A DNA stretch of 64,000 nt from Apoderus coryli (lineage: Eukaryota; Arthropoda; Insecta; Coleoptera; Attelabidae): positions 3,906,001 to 3,970,000 of the forward strand of contig OU452204.1 of the NCBI GenBank assembly GCA_911728435.2. The letters are read 5' to 3'. Below, in pieces: positions 41,191 through 51,279 of this stretch (positions are counted from its first letter, which is position 1; every line of letters begins with the position of its first letter). The notes below the pieces were generated by a model. The model ran no database searches and was not told where the DNA came from. It saw only the letters and a program-made list of their open reading frames with translations. The position numbers and the translations under genes are program-made.

Positions 41191-41340
41191 CCACAGGTTT
41201 TATTCCTGGTATTATTGACCGGGCCAAAGGCCAAGGTCTTAAGATATTTGCAACACACGTCTGACAATTCGACACGTACCCAAGATGACCGCTTTTTGGG
41301 CTTCATGTAAGTATCCATAGTTTAGATTAAATATTTTAAG
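40640..41340 (-). pseudogene. Non-LTR C-terminus with restriction-like endonuclease (R2/R4/Dong type)
   Basis: The frame 40692-41318 reads LYWDFPIITDRPIASNRPDI, TLVDRKNKTAYFVDISHPAD, HNLLNKEKEKINKYQDLCTE and VLTVPIIISVTGLIGKNLPR. The RPD....(V/I)DIS.P.D.N...K...K...Y order is the PD-(D/E)XK restriction-like endonuclease that follows the RT in R2, R4 and Dong elements. Upstream, a poly(A)/poly(T) run of about 60 bases (41131-41190) splits the frame from KYLKTLAFGPVNNTRNKTCG. A short poly(A) near 40643-40660 follows the stop, so the 3' end appears complete. The RT itself is missing. Confidence 0.8.
41131..41190. repeat. Poly(T) run of about 60 bases
   Basis: Uninterrupted T on the plus strand. 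It either is an expanded homopolymer or marks the poly(A) tail of a second retroinsertion in the endonuclease frame. Confidence 0.95.

Positions 41341-41398
<58 letters not shown>
41341..41398. repeat. (ATT)n microsatellite, about 19 units
   Basis: Pure trinucleotide run, probably expanded from a non-LTR tail. Confidence 0.95.
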
Positions 41399-41399
<1 letters not shown>

Positions 41400-41468
41400 T
41401 TATGAACGCCTATGTATACAAGTTTTTTCTGCTGCTTGTTGTAGGTTATCTTATATCAAAACTATATA

Positions 41469-43855
41469 CAGGGTTATTCACGCCATACGCATATGGCACG
41501 GCATAGTATGGCCAAAGATTAATGTACATTAATCTTTGGTATGGCTAAACTATTTAATTTCCTAAAAGTTTTATTCATGGGTTCGATAAAAATGATTTAT
41601 GGCTACATTTTAAAAATATTGTGAATATATACAGGGTGTTCCAAATATAAGAAATTAATCATAGTTGTGTTTTTTTAAATGGAATGCCCTGTATATGAAT
41701 ATTTTTTTAAATTCCCCGTTTAAAATAAACCTAACTTTCATTTAAGTACATCTCACCTAAACCTGACAATTTTTTAAATAATTTAATTTTTATAAAAATA
41801 TAGACATAATTTGAATGAAAAAATTCACACCAATTCGTTTGTTCTTTTTAAGCCAGCCTGGGCTCATAAATATACCAACTCATCACTTGTTACCCCAAAT
41901 ATAAAAAAACCCCAATATTAAATACAGGGTGTCCAATAATATAAGTTATATGAACGTATAGTTTAATTCTAAATAACTTGCTTATTGCAAATGGAACACC
42001 TGGTATATCAGGTAAAAATTAGATGCAAAAAGTAATTATCTGTCGAATATTATAATACTATCCTATGGATAATTCTTGACGTTTTCGTGGAAAATGCACA
42101 TATTCATAATATTTGGCGAATTTTTAATTGAACCTGTTAATTTCATGTAGACCACCCTGTATTTGATGATGATGAAATTAATTGTCTATTAATCACTATA
42201 GGGTTTTCCTATAGATATATATATTTTTAATTTTGCATGGAAAAAGCACATATTGGCTGTAATATGAAGAATTTTTCAAAATTATAATATTTGTCAAGTC
42301 AGTCATGAGAATTTGACAAACCATATATTTAAAAAATAACATAATAAATAAATACATTTTTAACTTACATTTTTTTTTTTTTTTTTTTTTTGAGAATGTT
42401 TGGCTTTAGACATAGTCTATTAGCCACAGATTATTGAGGAAGGTGAGGCGGTTATTAAATGTTAATTTTACTATCCTTCAAGAACGTGATGATAATATCA
42501 TAAATAGTTTTTTTGATTTAACTTACATTAAATAACAAGATAGGTATACATAAATACTGATATAAATTTTATAATATACATATGTTCAAAATGATTGGAC
42601 TCTAGGCACATTTGAACCCTTTTCTTCTGGTGCAACGCTTTTAAACGCTTTGTTTAGGTATTTGCTCCTTCATCTCCTCTATTAAAAAAGTTATCATTTT
42701 CGATGATTTTGTTCCTGCCCATGAACAAAAATTCAACACGATTTAAAAGCAATATTGAAAAGTTGTTGATGCAGTTGCACTGTGTTTGGGTGGTATCTTT
42801 CGTTAAACAACAGTCACTCGAAGACCGCTTTTTTTTGGATGATTTTGCACCGGGAATCTTTGAGCGTAAACGCGCGATGCCAGTAAAGCATTTTTGGACC
42901 GCATTCTCCCAGATTAAAAATCATGTCCATTCTTTCTCCTTTGGAATAGGTTCGCATTTTTGATAAATTGAATTAAATCAAATGTCACAGATAAAAAACT
43001 GTTTTATGAAAAATTCCCCACTCTGGTAAGAATTTTCAACAGACTATTTGACAGTAAATATCAAATTAAAAAAAAAATGTATTCTGTCTTCTCCAATTCT
43101 CATGGCTGACTTGATAAATATTATAATTTTGAAAATTCTTCCTCTTATTATTACCAATATGTGTGATTGTTCCATGCAAAATTAAAGATATAATCATATA
43201 TATAATCATCAAATACAGGGTGGTCTACCGGAAACTAAGAGATTCAATTAAAAATTCGGCTAGAATTATGAATATGTGCATTTTCCACGAAAATGTCAAG
43301 AGTTATCCATAGGAAAGTATTATAGTATTTGACAGATAATTACTTTGCGCATCTAATTTTATCCTGCGTGTTCCATTTGAACTAAACAAGTTATTTAGAA
43401 TTAAACTTTACGTTCATATAACTTATATTATTGGCCACCCTGTATTTAGTATTGGCGGTTTATCATATTTGGCGTAACAAGTGATATATTTATCAGCCCA
43501 GACTGGCTTAAAAAGAACAAACGAATAGGTGTGAATTTTTTCATTCAAATTTTGTCTATATTTTTATAAAAGTTAAAATATTTATTTAAAAAACTGTCAG
43601 GGTTAGGTGAGATGTACTTTAATGAAAGTAAGGTTTATTTTGAACGCGGAATCTAAAAATATATTCATATACAGGGCATTCCATTTAAAACAACACAACT
43701 TTAGTTCATTTCTTATATTTGGTACACCCCGTATAGATTCACAATATTTTAAAAATGTAGCCATAAATCAATTTTATCGAACCCATGAATAAAACTTTTA
43801 GGAAATTAAATAGTTTAGCCACACTATTCAGTGTCGTATGTCGTGAATAACCCTG
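41469..43855. mobile_element. 2.4-kb fold-back transposon with arms of about 800-870 bp
   Basis: Ends CAGGGTTATTCACG and CGTGAATAACCCTG are inverse and flanked by TA on each side. Left arm 41469-42345 and right arm 43060-43855 mirror each other along their length (for example TTTTATTCATGGGTTCGATA against TATCGAACCCATGAATAAAA). Each arm contains shorter units bounded by TACAGGGTG-like ends (about 41632-41693, 41932-42007). The central 700 bp hold a T run and an 86-aa frame (42703-42963) with no recognised domain. TA flanks and termini suggest a mariner origin. Confidence 0.85.
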
Positions 43856-43879
43856 TATACCTATTTGAAGATATAATCT

Positions 43880-44010
43880 ATAGTCCATGCTATAGTGGCT
43901 AGATCGGGGTGAATATATTCAATACAAATCCATTCTTACAGGCATGTTTCGGCTGCCCTCACAGCCATCCTCAGTTCATCCATTAAAATCATAATTTAAA
44001 ATATTAAATT
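43880..44010 (-). mobile_element. PLE-like end with hammerhead-like core
   Basis: On the minus strand AACTGAGGATGGCTGTGAGG followed by GCAGCCGAAACATGCC (about 43944-43978) gives CUGANGA, a GGCTG/CAGCC stem and GAAAC. Stem I and the base at the cleavage side do not pair, so it is a relic. No endonuclease frame is adjacent. Confidence 0.5.
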
Positions 44011-44039
44011 ATATCTTCATTGTTTTATTTCTAGTTTTA

Positions 44040-44370
44040 TTGATATTTTTCATAACATGACCAATCCTTTGCAAAAGGAATTTTTAAGATTAACCGAAAA
44101 AAAGAAGTCTAAGAGATTTAAATCGGGAGACCGATGTGGCCATGTCACTGCACCCCCGGCCAATCCAACGCTGCTCAAAAGTATCATTTACATGCTGCCG
44201 GACTATAATAGAAAAATGGGGAGGGTATCCATCATGCATGTAGGTTGAGACGATTTCCAATAAATTTGCCAGATCTTCTTGTAAAAATCCTAAATAACTA
44301 TCTCGATTCAACCGGTTCACTAACATAAATCGTGTCACGAAATGATTTCCTATCATTCCCGTCCATTATT
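44040..44370 (-). pseudogene. Tc1/mariner transposase fragment with second and third Asp region
   Basis: It reads IGNHFVTRFMLVNRLNRDSY, LGFLQEDLANLLEIVSTYMH, then HDGYPPHFSIIVRQHVNDTF and EQRWIGRG. A one-base shift then leads to GAVTWPHRSPDLNLLDFFF. The HDG.PPHF (second Asp) and SPDL..LDFF (third Asp) spacing matches the longer-spaced insect family also seen at 51.7 kb. N- and C-termini are missing. Confidence 0.85.
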
Positions 44371-44806
44371 TGTCCATTAAATGTTTTTCTTGAAAACAGT
44401 TCATTTTTTCAATTCATACTTCTTAAACTTCACAAATTCTATCGAAGTCAGGCAAACCCAGCCTAGTTTATTCGGGAGAAGATAGAATTGAACTATGTGT
44501 AGGTGTAGTGCTGTGACAAGTTTTTCTGTTTTCGTGTAGTAGAAGCATGTTTTGTGTATGACTTTTGGTGTCAATCGGTTCGTAAAACTTTGCTGATTCT
44601 AATGATGTCACTTGAACATACAAAAGTTGCTTTATTGTTACTCAAAATAGTTAATTTAAACTAACATTTTATTTAATTTTATTGATTCATGGTTTGTGTA
44701 TATTCAGTTTATCGTTGAAAATTATCTTTTTTGCTGTGTTCTTATCTGGTACCTACTGTAAGTAGTACCAATTGCAATATACGAGGTTAGTTGAAAAATC
44801 GAAAAC

Positions 44807-45160
44807 ATGGAAAGGTACAAATGCTGTAGGAAGGACATTGTTAATGTCTATATGTGCGTTACATGTGGGAACTTTTTTCATAAGGAGTGTGCTACTAAAT
44901 GGAAGGAAATGACTCTCTTGGGTAAGAACAGGATACACTGCTCCAAACTGTGCTCTAAGGAAGATAAGCTGAAAATTTCTGAGGATATCATGGAGACACA
45001 GAAACAACAGCTTAGCGAATTACAAGACGAAATCGAACGCAGAGATGCCTGTATCTCTCGCCTGCGGAGAGAATCGAAATTGTTTGTGAATGATGCTCTT
45101 GACGTGGAACAATCCTATTCATCCCAAATCGAAGTATTAAACCAACCATTCAACGCCTAG
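44807..45160 (+). pseudogene. CR1-like ORF1, N-terminal part with PHD-like zinc finger
   Basis: Residues 1-50 carry a Cys/His pattern (YKCCRKDIVNVYMCVTCGNF, FHKECATKW, HCSKLC), a PHD/treble-clef-like finger as in CR1 ORF1 proteins. Residues 55-110 form a coiled coil (METQKQQLSELQDEIERRDA). A one-base indel near 45130-45140 ends the frame in PFNA; the other frame continues TIQRLEQKLTEVKKHS and joins the next ORF. Apart from this shift the protein is undamaged. Confidence 0.82.
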
Positions 45161-45177
45161 AGCAAAAGTTAACTGAA

Positions 45178-45990
45178 GTGAAAAAACATTCGTTTAAGCC
45201 TACCATGAGTGACGCTGGATCGCAGACTCAGCAGAGAATGCGAGACGGGAATACACAGACTCATCATATGGAATACAGCACCACATCGACTCAAACGAAG
45301 AGAGTTAGAGTCACAACTCAAAACACTCAAACTAATCATCCCAAGTCTGTGCACGAAGAGGCGACACCGATAAAAGAGATTTGTGGAAAGGAAGTAGGTA
45401 ATGTTGCTGAGTACATGTCGACGGTCACTGAAAAAATTATCTCGAAAAATAAAGTTTTGATACTGGGAGATAGTCTTCTGGTGGATGTGGCTGACATTCT
45501 GAGAGGAGTGGTTGGAGATAAATTTCAGGTATCCTCAATTATAAAACACAACGCTGATTTGCACAGTGTAGTAGAAAACATAAATACATTAAGTAATGAT
45601 TATGGACAGGATGATTTTGTGATTGTTGGTGCTGGAATTAGGGATGTGCTAATGGGTAGAATGTTACATAATCAAACAATCAATTTGTTAAAATTAGCTT
45701 GTTCTAAAACAAATTTGATCTTCTTGACTGCACCTATATTTTCTGATAACTTCTATTTAAACAGAATAACGGATACTTTTAATATTTGTAATTTTGAGGT
45801 CTTGAAAGATGATATTCAAACGAAACGTATTATGTTCTCTAATGTGAATTCTCAGATTAGCACCAGGTATTTCTTTGGCAAAATAAATCATATATTAAAA
45901 AGGCCTGGCAAAATTAAACTCGCATTATTTTTGAGAAATGTCATATTAGGGAAATATCAGTTTTTTCTTCAATCAGCAAATGAAAAATAA
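45178..45990 (+). CDS. CR1-like ORF1, C-terminal part with SGNH/esterase-like domain
   Basis: 270 aa. A Gln/Thr-rich linker has repeated TQT words (SQTQQ, NTQTHH, TSTQTKR, NTQTNH). Residues about 95-240 form an SGNH-hydrolase-like fold: KVLILGDSLLVDVADIL (nucleophile Ser in GDS), SSIIKHNADLHSVVENI, DDFVIVGAGIRD (block III-like GxxD) and LIFLTAPIFSDN. Esterase domains of this kind are known from CR1 and related ORF1 proteins. The final catalytic His is not obvious. It continues 44807-45160 and overlaps ORF2. Confidence 0.82.
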   Translation: MKKHSFKPTMSDAGSQTQQRMRDGNTQTHHMEYSTTSTQTKRVRVTTQNTQTNHPKSVHEEATPIKEICGKEVGNVAEYMSTVTEKIISKNKVLILGDSLLVDVADILRGVVGDKFQVSSIIKHNADLHSVVENINTLSNDYGQDDFVIVGAGIRDVLMGRMLHNQTINLLKLACSKTNLIFLTAPIFSDNFYLNRITDTFNICNFEVLKDDIQTKRIMFSNVNSQISTRYFFGKINHILKRPGKIKLALFLRNVILGKYQFFLQSANEK

Positions 45991-48835
45991 TGAGAAAGAG
46001 TGTATTATTTTACATGTAAACTCACAATGCCTTTCTAATAAACTGGATCTCTTTGACGTATATTTAGATAGGAACTATATAGATATCTTATGTGTAACAG
46101 AGCACTGGCAGCGTGAGGAAAGAATCAAAAACACATTTATAAGTAACTTTAACTTAAAATCATATTACTGTCGAACCTCACGCTCCCATGGTGGTTCTGC
46201 GATATTTGTGCGAGAAAATAGATTTAGTATAGCGGAACATTTGTGTTGTGTTGATAAGTATTGTGCTGACATGGATTTTGAATGTTCAGCCATTGTATTT
46301 GACAAGACGGTATGTGTAGTTGCTGTCTATCGAGCGCCATCTGGTGATGCATGTGTTGTTACTTCTCGGCTGGCAGCCCTTTTGGCCGAAGTCTCGAATA
46401 AGTTTGAAGTATTGTTCATCTGTGGTGACTTTAACATAAATGAATTGGATTGTAGCTTTAACTACAGGGTTTTGCGCGATGTCATTGATTCGTACAATCT
46501 ATCTTCACTCCTTAATTCTCCTACTCGAATAGCTCAATTGTCCTCTAGAACTGTGGCATCAAAGATAGATTATGTTATTACAAATGTTCCCCAGTTAACC
46601 GAAGTGTCAAACTTCAATATAGGTTTCTCTGATCATTATGCACAGTTATCCAAAATTGCTTACATTACTTCATTACCTCCTGTTATTGATGCCACTGTCT
46701 CCAAGATTAGACAGTTTTCCAATGCTGCAATTAGCGAATTTTCTTTTTTACTTAGTGCATTGGACTTACATGTCATAAAAACTATGAGCTTTGAAAATGC
46801 GTTCGACAGGTTCTGGCAGAGACTGGAGTGGAGTTTCGATGTGGCTTTTCCGCTTAAGACTGTAAAATCAGCTAATAGATCAAATAAATTTAAAATATTT
46901 TTTTCCGACGAACTACACCGTGAGTACTTGGAGCTTCAAAATATAAATTGGCTGAGACAACGGATTCCAGACGAAAACCTACAGTATTTATACAAGCAGA
47001 ACAAAAAAATTATCGCCAAGAAAATCTCAAATGAGAAGATTGAAATTTTTAATCGTCACTTGGCTGATTCTCATAACAAAACCAAAACTATCTGGTATAT
47101 TTTTAAAGAGCACACAGGAGGGGCGAGGAGAACAGAAAACAGAATAAACATTAATCTTGACAACCGTATTATCACTAATTCCTCTGATCTTGCGTCTGCT
47201 TTTTGTGTATATTATTCTACCATAATTACCCATAAATTAAATAGTCATTTTAATGGAAACTTGTCTGGGGCTTGTACAGTAGGTCCGGCTAACTCTCAAA
47301 GCATGTTCTTTAGCCCGGTTTCACCGGATGAGGTTTCCAAAACAATTCAAAATCTGCCACAAAAAAAGTCTACAGGTTTAGATTCCATACCAATTAAGAT
47401 AATAAAGAGATCTGCTGAAACTTTAAGCCCATTAATAGCGGAATTGACAAATATGTCGATGCAATGTGGCACTTTTCCTGAACAACTAAAGACTGCACTC
47501 ATTGTTCCTGTCTATAAAAAAGGCAGTCCCACGGCTATTGAAAATTACAGACCTATAGCTTTGTTAAGTACGTTCTCGAAGATTATGGAAAAAATAGTGG
47601 CGGAGAGAATTTACGGATTTTTAAGTAAGTGTGGGGTCTTGAGTAACTGTCAACATGGGTTTAGAAAGGGATTTTCTACCGATACATGTACCCAAGAGTT
47701 TATTCAGCGTGTTTATGATCTGAACAATGATGGTTCGTACGCCGTCGCTATCCTATTCGATCTCTCTTGTGCGTTTGACGTGGTAGATAGAGACTTCTTA
47801 TGCGACAAATTACAAAATATTGGAATACGTGGCCCAGTTAATACATGGATACGATCTTATTTATCTAATCGAAAGATAACTATCAAAATTAACTCTGTTT
47901 TATCAGATGTTAGAAATATTGATATAGGAACTCCTCAAGGCAGCATACTGGGTCCACTTCTTTTCCTGCTCTATGTGAATGATCTACCAGCAAATATCAC
48001 GCATGGTCATGTCTATATGTACGCTGACGATACCACAATTTTGCTGTCTGACAAAAATCTCGAGGCACTGAAACATAAAATTCATCAAACCCTCAATGAA
48101 TTTCACACATGGTGCCGGAAAAACCGGCTAATGATAAACTATAATAAAACAAAGACCCTAAACTTCAGTAGACATATAACACAAAATTTTAATATAAACT
48201 TTGAAAACAATCAGTTAGCTTTTTCAGATTCAGCTAGCCTATTGGGAGTGATAGTGGATCCGACGTTGAGCTGGGCGGAACATGTTGAGAGATTATGTGG
48301 CAAATTAAATAAAAACTTATTACATTCCTTGAAGAGGTTTATGTGCGTGAAGTCGTTGCTCTCGGTTTACTATGCTATGATTTACTCAGCGATTGCATAT
48401 AATATAGTGGTCTGGGGTAGGTGCACTGAAGCTCTCAGAATTTTTATTCTGCAAAAACGGGCAATCCGATGTATTTTTGGCATTCCCTATAGAGGCAGCT
48501 GTCGGGAGGCATTTAGAGCCAATAAATTACTCACCGTCCCATCCATTTACTTGTATAAGTTGTTGTCTGATATTTTTAAAAGCAAACATCTGACTCCCAC
48601 CTGTGGCAGTAGTCATGATTATCCAACCAGAGGAAGAGATAGGTTGTACTTGCCGCGTCCTAGATTTGAGTTCTATAAGAGGTCACCCTCATTAGCGGGC
48701 TGTTTCTTATACAATTTGCTTCCTGAGGACTTAAGGACCTGTCAGACCGAGAGAAGATTTAAGTGCGAACTAAAGACATATTTGATTAACGGTACATTTT
48801 ATAGTGTACAAGAATTTATAGATGCACTACAATAA
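45980..48835 (+). CDS. CR1-like ORF2: endonuclease and reverse transcriptase
   Basis: 951 aa without a stop. EEP endonuclease: HVNSQCLSNK, Glu in CVTEHWQ (about 41), GGSAIFVR, VAVYRAPSGD, FICGDFNINELD (about 149), KIDYVITN and FSDHYAQ with the terminal Asp-His. RT: KSTGLDSIPIKII, NYRPIALLSTFSKIMEKIV, QHGFRKGFSTDTC, LFDLSCAFDVVDRDF (first Asp), GTPQGSILGPLLFLLYVNDL, MYADDTTILLS (catalytic DD, about 680), LLGVIVDPTLSWAEHV. C-terminus: AIAYNIVVWGRC, QKRAIRCIFGIPYRGSCREAF, DYPTRGRDRLYLPRPRFEFY, YNLLPEDLR. Every expected motif is intact. It starts at ATG 45980 inside the last codons of ORF1. Confidence 0.93.
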   Translation: MKNNEKECIILHVNSQCLSNKLDLFDVYLDRNYIDILCVTEHWQREERIKNTFISNFNLKSYYCRTSRSHGGSAIFVRENRFSIAEHLCCVDKYCADMDFECSAIVFDKTVCVVAVYRAPSGDACVVTSRLAALLAEVSNKFEVLFICGDFNINELDCSFNYRVLRDVIDSYNLSSLLNSPTRIAQLSSRTVASKIDYVITNVPQLTEVSNFNIGFSDHYAQLSKIAYITSLPPVIDATVSKIRQFSNAAISEFSFLLSALDLHVIKTMSFENAFDRFWQRLEWSFDVAFPLKTVKSANRSNKFKIFFSDELHREYLELQNINWLRQRIPDENLQYLYKQNKKIIAKKISNEKIEIFNRHLADSHNKTKTIWYIFKEHTGGARRTENRININLDNRIITNSSDLASAFCVYYSTIITHKLNSHFNGNLSGACTVGPANSQSMFFSPVSPDEVSKTIQNLPQKKSTGLDSIPIKIIKRSAETLSPLIAELTNMSMQCGTFPEQLKTALIVPVYKKGSPTAIENYRPIALLSTFSKIMEKIVAERIYGFLSKCGVLSNCQHGFRKGFSTDTCTQEFIQRVYDLNNDGSYAVAILFDLSCAFDVVDRDFLCDKLQNIGIRGPVNTWIRSYLSNRKITIKINSVLSDVRNIDIGTPQGSILGPLLFLLYVNDLPANITHGHVYMYADDTTILLSDKNLEALKHKIHQTLNEFHTWCRKNRLMINYNKTKTLNFSRHITQNFNINFENNQLAFSDSASLLGVIVDPTLSWAEHVERLCGKLNKNLLHSLKRFMCVKSLLSVYYAMIYSAIAYNIVVWGRCTEALRIFILQKRAIRCIFGIPYRGSCREAFRANKLLTVPSIYLYKLLSDIFKSKHLTPTCGSSHDYPTRGRDRLYLPRPRFEFYKRSPSLAGCFLYNLLPEDLRTCQTERRFKCELKTYLINGTFYSVQEFIDALQ

Positions 48836-49056
48836 CACAACATTATTTTAAATTGTTGACACTTTTTGTTTTTCTTTGTTTGTTATTTCTGTTTGTATTT
48901 TTAACGTGTCCGTTTATCTGTATAGGTACTGTATATTATTTATTATTTTATTTAACCCTTAGTTGACTGTATCATAATATTGTAGACTTGCCAATGTATA
49001 CATTTGTTATACCTTATGATGGCCAATAAATATTATTATTATTATTATTATTATTG

Positions 49057-49412
49057 CATGAGAAGGGCAGATAATGTATTTTTTCAAAATTGATTGTGAG
49101 TAACCTAGAATTAAACCAATCCTTCAACAGAACCAAATCCTGCTCAACCTCATCCTTCAAAGCACAAGAGGCGTTTTCGTAATATATAGCGTTATCATTA
49201 GCATAGCTAATAATGGATCCATGCACAGGCAATTTTAATAAGTCGTTGACGTAGAGATTAAAGAGACAGGACCTAACACCGTCCCTTGTGGTACACCACA
49301 CTCCATAACAAGATCATCCACCTCCACGCACTGTTACCTGCCTGTCAAATAACTTCTGAAGAGATCCAGTGGAACCCTCCTAAACCCACTGACTTCCAGA
49401 CAACCAAGCAAT
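49057..49412 (-). pseudogene. Non-LTR RT palm fragment interrupted by the CR1-like insertion
   Basis: It reads LEVSGFRRVPLDLFRSYLTG, VECGVPQGTVLGP, then LFNLYVNDLLKLPVHGSIIS, YANDNAIYYENASC (YADD changed to YAND) and DLVLLKDWFNSRLLTINFEK. It breaks at the (ATT)n tail of the plus-strand element. The catalytic Asp to Asn change and several shifts make it dead. Confidence 0.8.
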
Positions 49413-49752
49413 TTTTATTAATAGGTTTAAATTTATTGTGCTAATGGCATTTCTATTTTCGTCATTATTTAAATTTTTATTTTTTGGTTTGTTTGAATAA
49501 TTGTAATTTTACTGCCACAGAGATTAGGTATTACATTATAATTATGATATCCCAAAAATAAAATAAATTATCGGAATTGTTCTCTTTCTCGAAACATCTC
49601 AAATAATGCTCGATATACTCCATATAATAAGTATTAGTTGTAACATTATGCTTCGCTTGCGGACAAGCTTCTGCAGGCTAAGTCATAATGCGATGTTAGT
49701 ATATGGCTATAAAATATGTTTCTTTCAACAATTTTCTTTGCAATTAATAATG
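49413..49752. other. No supported gene
   Basis: AT-rich flank between the RT fragment and the outer mariner. Confidence 0.4.
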
Positions 49753-50289
49753 TACAGGGTGGTCACTTTTGATAAGAAACACCGATTTCTAGAGGAGTAG
49801 AAGTAAACTATCCTACATGTCACGAGCTCGATTTTCAATCGAAATCAAATGCTGAAAACCGCACCTCGATATCTTGAACTATTTAAAAGATACAGGGTGG
49901 ATTTGACTTTTGTGCATTTTTAACATACCCCTGTAACTTATTTATTTATGATTATTTTTTGTTTCTGTGAAAACATTCGCAATGCACTTTTTTGATAGGA
50001 ATCCAGTGGTGTCTCTAGTTTTTTTTTTTTTAAAGGCTGGTGTTGAAACTATGATATAAACTTGTAATTTTTCTTATGGACTACCCTGTATATTTTTGCA
50101 TATTCGTTTTAGAAATTAAATAACCTTTCCAAATATATATAATACTTGCCACTTATGTTTTGAAACTTCTGTTTGTTATTGTTTTCAAATAATGTTAGAT
50201 GCGTCTTTGAAAATTTGGCGTGACATGCTGCAAAAACATAGCGAAGTAACTTTAGCACCAACAGTCGCTGTCAAACAATAATTAGTGGT

Positions 50290-51123
50290 TAATAAATAAA
50301 TAAATAGGTACAAAGAAGTAGAAGAAATAACTGTTTTAGGGGAAATTCAAAATTGGACAAATATTTCATTACGTAAAATGCAGTTGAATACAGGTATATC
50401 AAAAACTTCAAATTCAAACCCTATAGAGTGAGAAAGATTCACAAGCTGCACCCAAATGACCCACAATTCAGGCTCGACTTCTGCCAATGGTATTTGAGAA
50501 AATATGCTGAAAACCGAAATGTATCGCAGAACATTATATGGACTGATGAAGCGTGCATAAGCAGCGCTGGTATTGTCAACAGATACAATTCCTACAATTC
50601 GACTTGGAAAATCCACATATTACGATGGAGACACAGAATCAGGATCGATACAGCTTTAACGTTTGGGTCGGTATTTTCAGAGGAAGGTTTATTGGTCCCT
50701 ATATCTTTGAGGGTAGCCTTACAGCAGCGCGATACCTGGAAATATTACGGGAATTTGTTAAACCAGATGATATGCCATTAACGGAAATTGAAAACGTATA
50801 CTTCGAACAAGACGGGGCGCCGTGTCATAACGCACAGATTATAAGGACATTTTTAAATGAACAATTTGGGGACAATTGGCTTGGCAACCGGGGCCCTGTT
50901 CATTGGCCGGCAAGGTCCCCTCTGGATTTTTACCTTTAGGGAAGAATAAGATACCTCACATATAAGCGGAATCCTGATTCTCGAGATGCGTTGGAAGCAG
51001 CAGTGCGATGTGCTTTTGATTTTATATCTGCGGTAGAATTAATCAATGCTGTTAATCATGTTCAGCAGCGAAGTCAAATATGCTTTAATTTAAATGGTAT
51101 TCAATTTGATCACCTGTTGTAAT
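50290..51123 (+). pseudogene. Outer mariner transposase, decayed
   Basis: Across frames it reads EEITVLGEIQNWTNISLRKM, KIHKLHPNDPQFRLDFCQWY, IIWTDEACISSAGIVNRYN (first Asp), NVWVGIFRGRFIGPYIFEGS, NVYFEQDGAPCHNAQIIRTF (second Asp), NWLGNRGPVHWPARSP then LDFYL and a TAG. Compared with the inner copy, four codons (DLSP) are missing before LDF, the Trp of LWG is a stop, and a frameshift lies near 50600. The N-terminal DNA-binding region is truncated. It belongs to the same broad family as the intact copy at 51724-52836 but is clearly distinct in sequence. Confidence 0.85.
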
Positions 51124-51279
51124 AAATATTTTTGCTTTATTAAGTGATATTTTTTATTAAATTGATTAAATTAATTTATTATATTGTTTTTTTTTTTTCA
51201 AGATAAATTTTCAAACACGCATCTAACATTATTTGAAAACATTAATAAAAGTTTCAAAAGATACGTGGCAAGTATTATA

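Larger units (their letters stand above)
44700..49056 (+). mobile_element. Nearly intact CR1-like non-LTR retrotransposon
   Basis: A 5' UTR of uncertain start, ORF1 (two frames joined by a single shift), an ORF2 overlapping ORF1 by 11 bp, a 185-bp 3' UTR with CCAATAAATATT and an (ATT)n tail ending at about 49056. The tail runs directly into a minus-strand RT fragment, into which it probably inserted. No target duplication was found by eye. Confidence 0.82.

Noticed and set aside
41101..41310. Frames with long Phe or Lys runs
   Set aside because: They are translations of the 60-base homopolymer.
42703..42963. 86-aa frame in the loop of the fold-back element as a transposase
   Set aside because: No DDE or HTH motif is recognisable; length and position alone are not enough.
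45130..45180. Programmed frameshift in the CR1-like ORF1
   Set aside because: No slippery heptamer or downstream structure is evident; a private indel is simpler.
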